A stretch of 6,112 nucleotides of DNA from Zipacnadum sp036504235. Its GTDB lineage: Bacteria; Armatimonadota; Zipacnadia; Zipacnadales; Zipacnadaceae. Below the pieces are notes generated by a model, which saw only the letters and a list, made by a program, of their open reading frames with translations, was not told the origin of the DNA and made no database searches. Below, piece by piece: positions 4,804-6,112 of this stretch. The stretch is from contig DASXVN010000071.1 in NCBI GenBank assembly GCA_036504235.1, positions 1 to 6,112 on the forward strand. The letters are read 5' to 3'. How positions within the stretch are numbered: position 1 is the stretch's first letter; every line of letters starts with the position of its first letter. The translations under genes were made by a program, and so were the position numbers.

Positions 4804-5913
4804 CTACTCCTCCGCGGGCGGCATCCCCGGCATGCCGGCCATGGACATCTTCATGCCCGTCCAGCGCGAGCGGATCTTGCCTACTACCGTGGTCGTGCCG
4901 GCCTGGTTGTAGAAATCCGCGCCGACCGCGACCACGTTGACGGTCAGCATCGGTACATCCGTCGGGAAGACGTTCGGCGGCACCACGCAGGACAGCGTCT
5001 CGGCGGGCAGCAGTATCCCCTTGTCCAGGTCGTCGGCGATGGTCGTGGCCTGCTCGTAGTCGTGGCGCACGCGCTCCGGCGGCTCCACCGTGCTGCTGAC
5101 CCACTGGTAGATGGTCATGGACTGCGGCGTGGTCCCCTGGGCGGGATGGTTCTCCATGCCCGTGATCTGGATGATGAAACCCCGCGCGCCCGCCACCGGC
5201 TCCCAGGTCAGCTCAAAACCCGCGGCCGGGTCCACGTCGGCGAGGGTCTCGGGGGCGGTGATCTTCAGCGGCGGCAAGAATCCGGCCAAAGTCGCGGTGA
5301 AGCCGCCGGTGTTCAGCACGTAATCGCCTGCGCCGACGACTTTCTCCGGCAGCTTATCGTTGGAGCCGGCCGCGGTCTTGTCGAACTCCTCGGCCAGGCG
5401 GCTCCAGTCCATCGTCGCCGGCCCCCGCCCTTGCGGCGCGGTGGGCATACGGCTGCTGTCAACGTCCAGGGTGTTGGTCACCGGCCCCTCGGCCACGTCC
5501 GGGTGCCAGTAGAGCTTCATGGTCATGGTCATCTTAGTGGGCTTAGCGGGCTCGGTAGTGCCCGGCTCCGCCGGCGTGTCCGGCCCGGGGGGCGTAGGTT
5601 TGTCGACGGTGAGCACCAGCTTGTTCTGCGGCAGCTTGAGGTCCCCGGGGACGCCCACGAAGATCGGCTCGACGGCGGGCACCGCGTATTCCGCCAGCCC
5701 GGTGATCACGCGCTTGGGCTTGAACATGTCCGCGAGGCCGGGGATATTGGCCATGCCCGGGATATTAGGCATGGCAAAAGGCATCGCCATCGTCTCGGTA
5801 CTCAGGGTGACGACATACTTGATCGCGGTCGGCTGCTCGGCGCTGGCTCCGGTAGCGAGCCCGGCGAGGGCCAGGAGGACGGACAACAACAGCAGGCTAG
5901 TCGTGCGGGTCAT
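4804..5913 (-). CDS. Secreted hypothetical protein with Met-rich clusters and a fibronectin III-like segment
   Basis: This is a 369-residue exported protein of unrecognised family. A signal peptide is clear: MTRT, then a hydrophobic core (7-20) and the cleavage site ASA-EQ after A25. The start at 5913 is fixed by AAGGAG (5923-5928), 9 bases upstream; the frame stays open to 6036 but the extension runs through repeat DNA. Mature features in order are a Met/Pro-rich stretch (42-63, with MAMPFAMPNIPGM), a Pro/Thr linker (105-127, with PTPPGPDTPAEPG), an alternating MTMTMKLYW (128-136), and ITAPETLADVDPAAGFELTW (218-237) followed by EPVAGARGFIIQITG (238-252). That last pair resembles fibronectin III or Ig-like beta-sandwich starts. 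The C-terminus is MKMSMAGMPGMPPAEE (354-369). A single Cys is at 309. It probably acts in the periplasm or outside the cell. The MxM and MxxM clusters could bind metal but could equally be low-complexity sequence. It is upstream of the pseudopilin gene on the same strand, with 218 bases between. Confidence 0.85.
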   Translation of the reverse strand: MTRTTSLLLLSVLLALAGLATGASAEQPTAIKYVVTLSTETMAMPFAMPNIPGMANIPGLADMFKPKRVITGLAEYAVPAVEPIFVGVPGDLKLPQNKLVLTVDKPTPPGPDTPAEPGTTEPAKPTKMTMTMKLYWHPDVAEGPVTNTLDVDSSRMPTAPQGRGPATMDWSRLAEEFDKTAAGSNDKLPEKVVGAGDYVLNTGGFTATLAGFLPPLKITAPETLADVDPAAGFELTWEPVAGARGFIIQITGMENHPAQGTTPQSMTIYQWVSSTVEPPERVRHDYEQATTIADDLDKGILLPAETLSCVVPPNVFPTDVPMLTVNVVAVGADFYNQAGTTTVVGKIRSRWTGMKMSMAGMPGMPPAEE

Positions 5914-5922
5914 GGTGGCGGT

Positions 5923-5928
5923 CTCCTT
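5923..5928 (-). promoter_or_regulatory. Shine-Dalgarno that decides the secreted-protein start
   Basis: The minus strand reads AAGGAG, 9 bases before the ATG at 5911-5913. Together with the signal peptide that begins there, it favours this start over the open-frame extension to 6036. Confidence 0.8.
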
Positions 5929-5982
5929 TTGGTTGGTCTTGAGAATGAGTTGAGACGGCGGTTGCCGGGCCTCACCCCCCAG

Positions 5983-6007
5983 CCCCCTCTCCTGGCAGGA
6001 GAGGGGG
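5983..6007. repeat. Second-type hairpin repeat, copy 2
   Basis: CCCCCTCTCCT (5983-5993) and AGGAGAGGGGG (5997-6007) form a perfect 11-base stem with loop GGC. The flanks CCTCACCCCCCAG on the left and GAAGGCAACGG on the right mirror, in reverse, the copy at 3794-3824. It lies 70 bases upstream of the secreted-protein start, so it may fall in that gene's leader or end an upstream transcript. Confidence 0.8.
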
Positions 6008-6063
6008 GGGAAGGCAACGGCGACGGCGGACCCCACCCCTACATGGGGGAGGGTTTGCCGTTA

Positions 6064-6091
6064 CTGTAGGGCGGGGGCTCGTACCCCGCCG
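6064..6091 (-). repeat. GC-rich hairpin repeat, copy G
   Basis: Arms GGCGGGG (6070-6076) and CCCCGCC (6084-6090) enclose the loop. Preceded by CTGTAG, the element is the near-perfect reverse complement of copy D. The flank after it, AAGCCAACGTTAG, resembles the spacer that follows copy E, suggesting a truncated inverted pair at the window edge. Confidence 0.8.
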
Positions 6092-6112
6092 TCGGTAAGC
6101 CAACGTTAGCGT

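Noticed and set aside
5914..6036. 41-codon N-terminal extension of the secreted protein
   Set aside because: The extension is translated from the repeat hairpin, and it would place a signal peptide internally. The start at 5913 has a strong Shine-Dalgarno.
5062..6069. A 335-codon plus-strand open frame opposite the secreted-protein gene
   Set aside because: The translation is Arg/Gly/His-rich with no recognisable domain, it crosses the hairpin repeat at 5983-6007, and the minus strand carries a clear signal peptide and ribosome site.
1..6112. CRISPR array
   Set aside because: The repeats are palindromic, kilobases apart or paired head-to-head, and lack regular spacers or cas genes.

Overview
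This is a GC-rich bacterial window with five protein-coding genes and unusually repeat-laden intergenic DNA. Four genes lie on the minus strand and one on the plus strand. I see no rRNA, tRNA, CRISPR array, transposase or phage gene. The best lineage clue is the pseudopilin at 4007-4585. Its N-terminal helix, the phrase FPVFNRAIEKAKATSCLSNV, the following YCQDYDG and the C-terminal H-X9-DG motif are typical of the expanded 'prepilin-type cleavage/methylation domain' proteins of Armatimonadota and, less closely, Planctomycetota and relatives. A corrinoid-type uroporphyrinogen-decarboxylase-family protein and a protein with a carbohydrate-binding-like domain fit the same kind of organism. This is an inference from protein style, not a taxonomic assignment.

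Layout by position. 1-215: repeat-rich DNA beyond the 3' end of the first gene. 216-1697 (-): 493-residue protein of unknown function with a C-terminal jelly-roll, carbohydrate-binding-like domain and no signal peptide. 1698-1975: repeat-bearing gap. 1976-3091 (-): URO-D/MtaA-family protein. 3092-3426: divergent promoter region, the only intergenic stretch free of the hairpin repeats, with operator-like and leader-like dyads. 3427-3738 (+): FUN14-family small membrane protein starting at TTG behind a strong Shine-Dalgarno. 3739-4006: convergent region with hairpins and a good intrinsic terminator for the next gene. 4007-4585 (-): pseudopilin. 4586-4803: a perfect head-to-head pair of 29-base hairpin repeats. 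4804-5913 (-): secreted, methionine-cluster protein with a predicted beta-sandwich domain. 5914-6112: its leader, with two more hairpin repeats.

Nothing shows that these genes form one pathway. The two exported or surface products (pseudopilin and Met-rich protein) are neighbours on one strand but are separated by 218 bases containing an inverted repeat pair. The URO-D-like and 493-residue genes are also same-strand neighbours, 278 bases apart. The most notable signal is the dispersed palindromic repeat family, with at least seven GC-rich hairpins plus two hairpins of a second type. They occur only between genes and include a 29-base element present three times without a mismatch. I do not see a convincing new multi-gene system.
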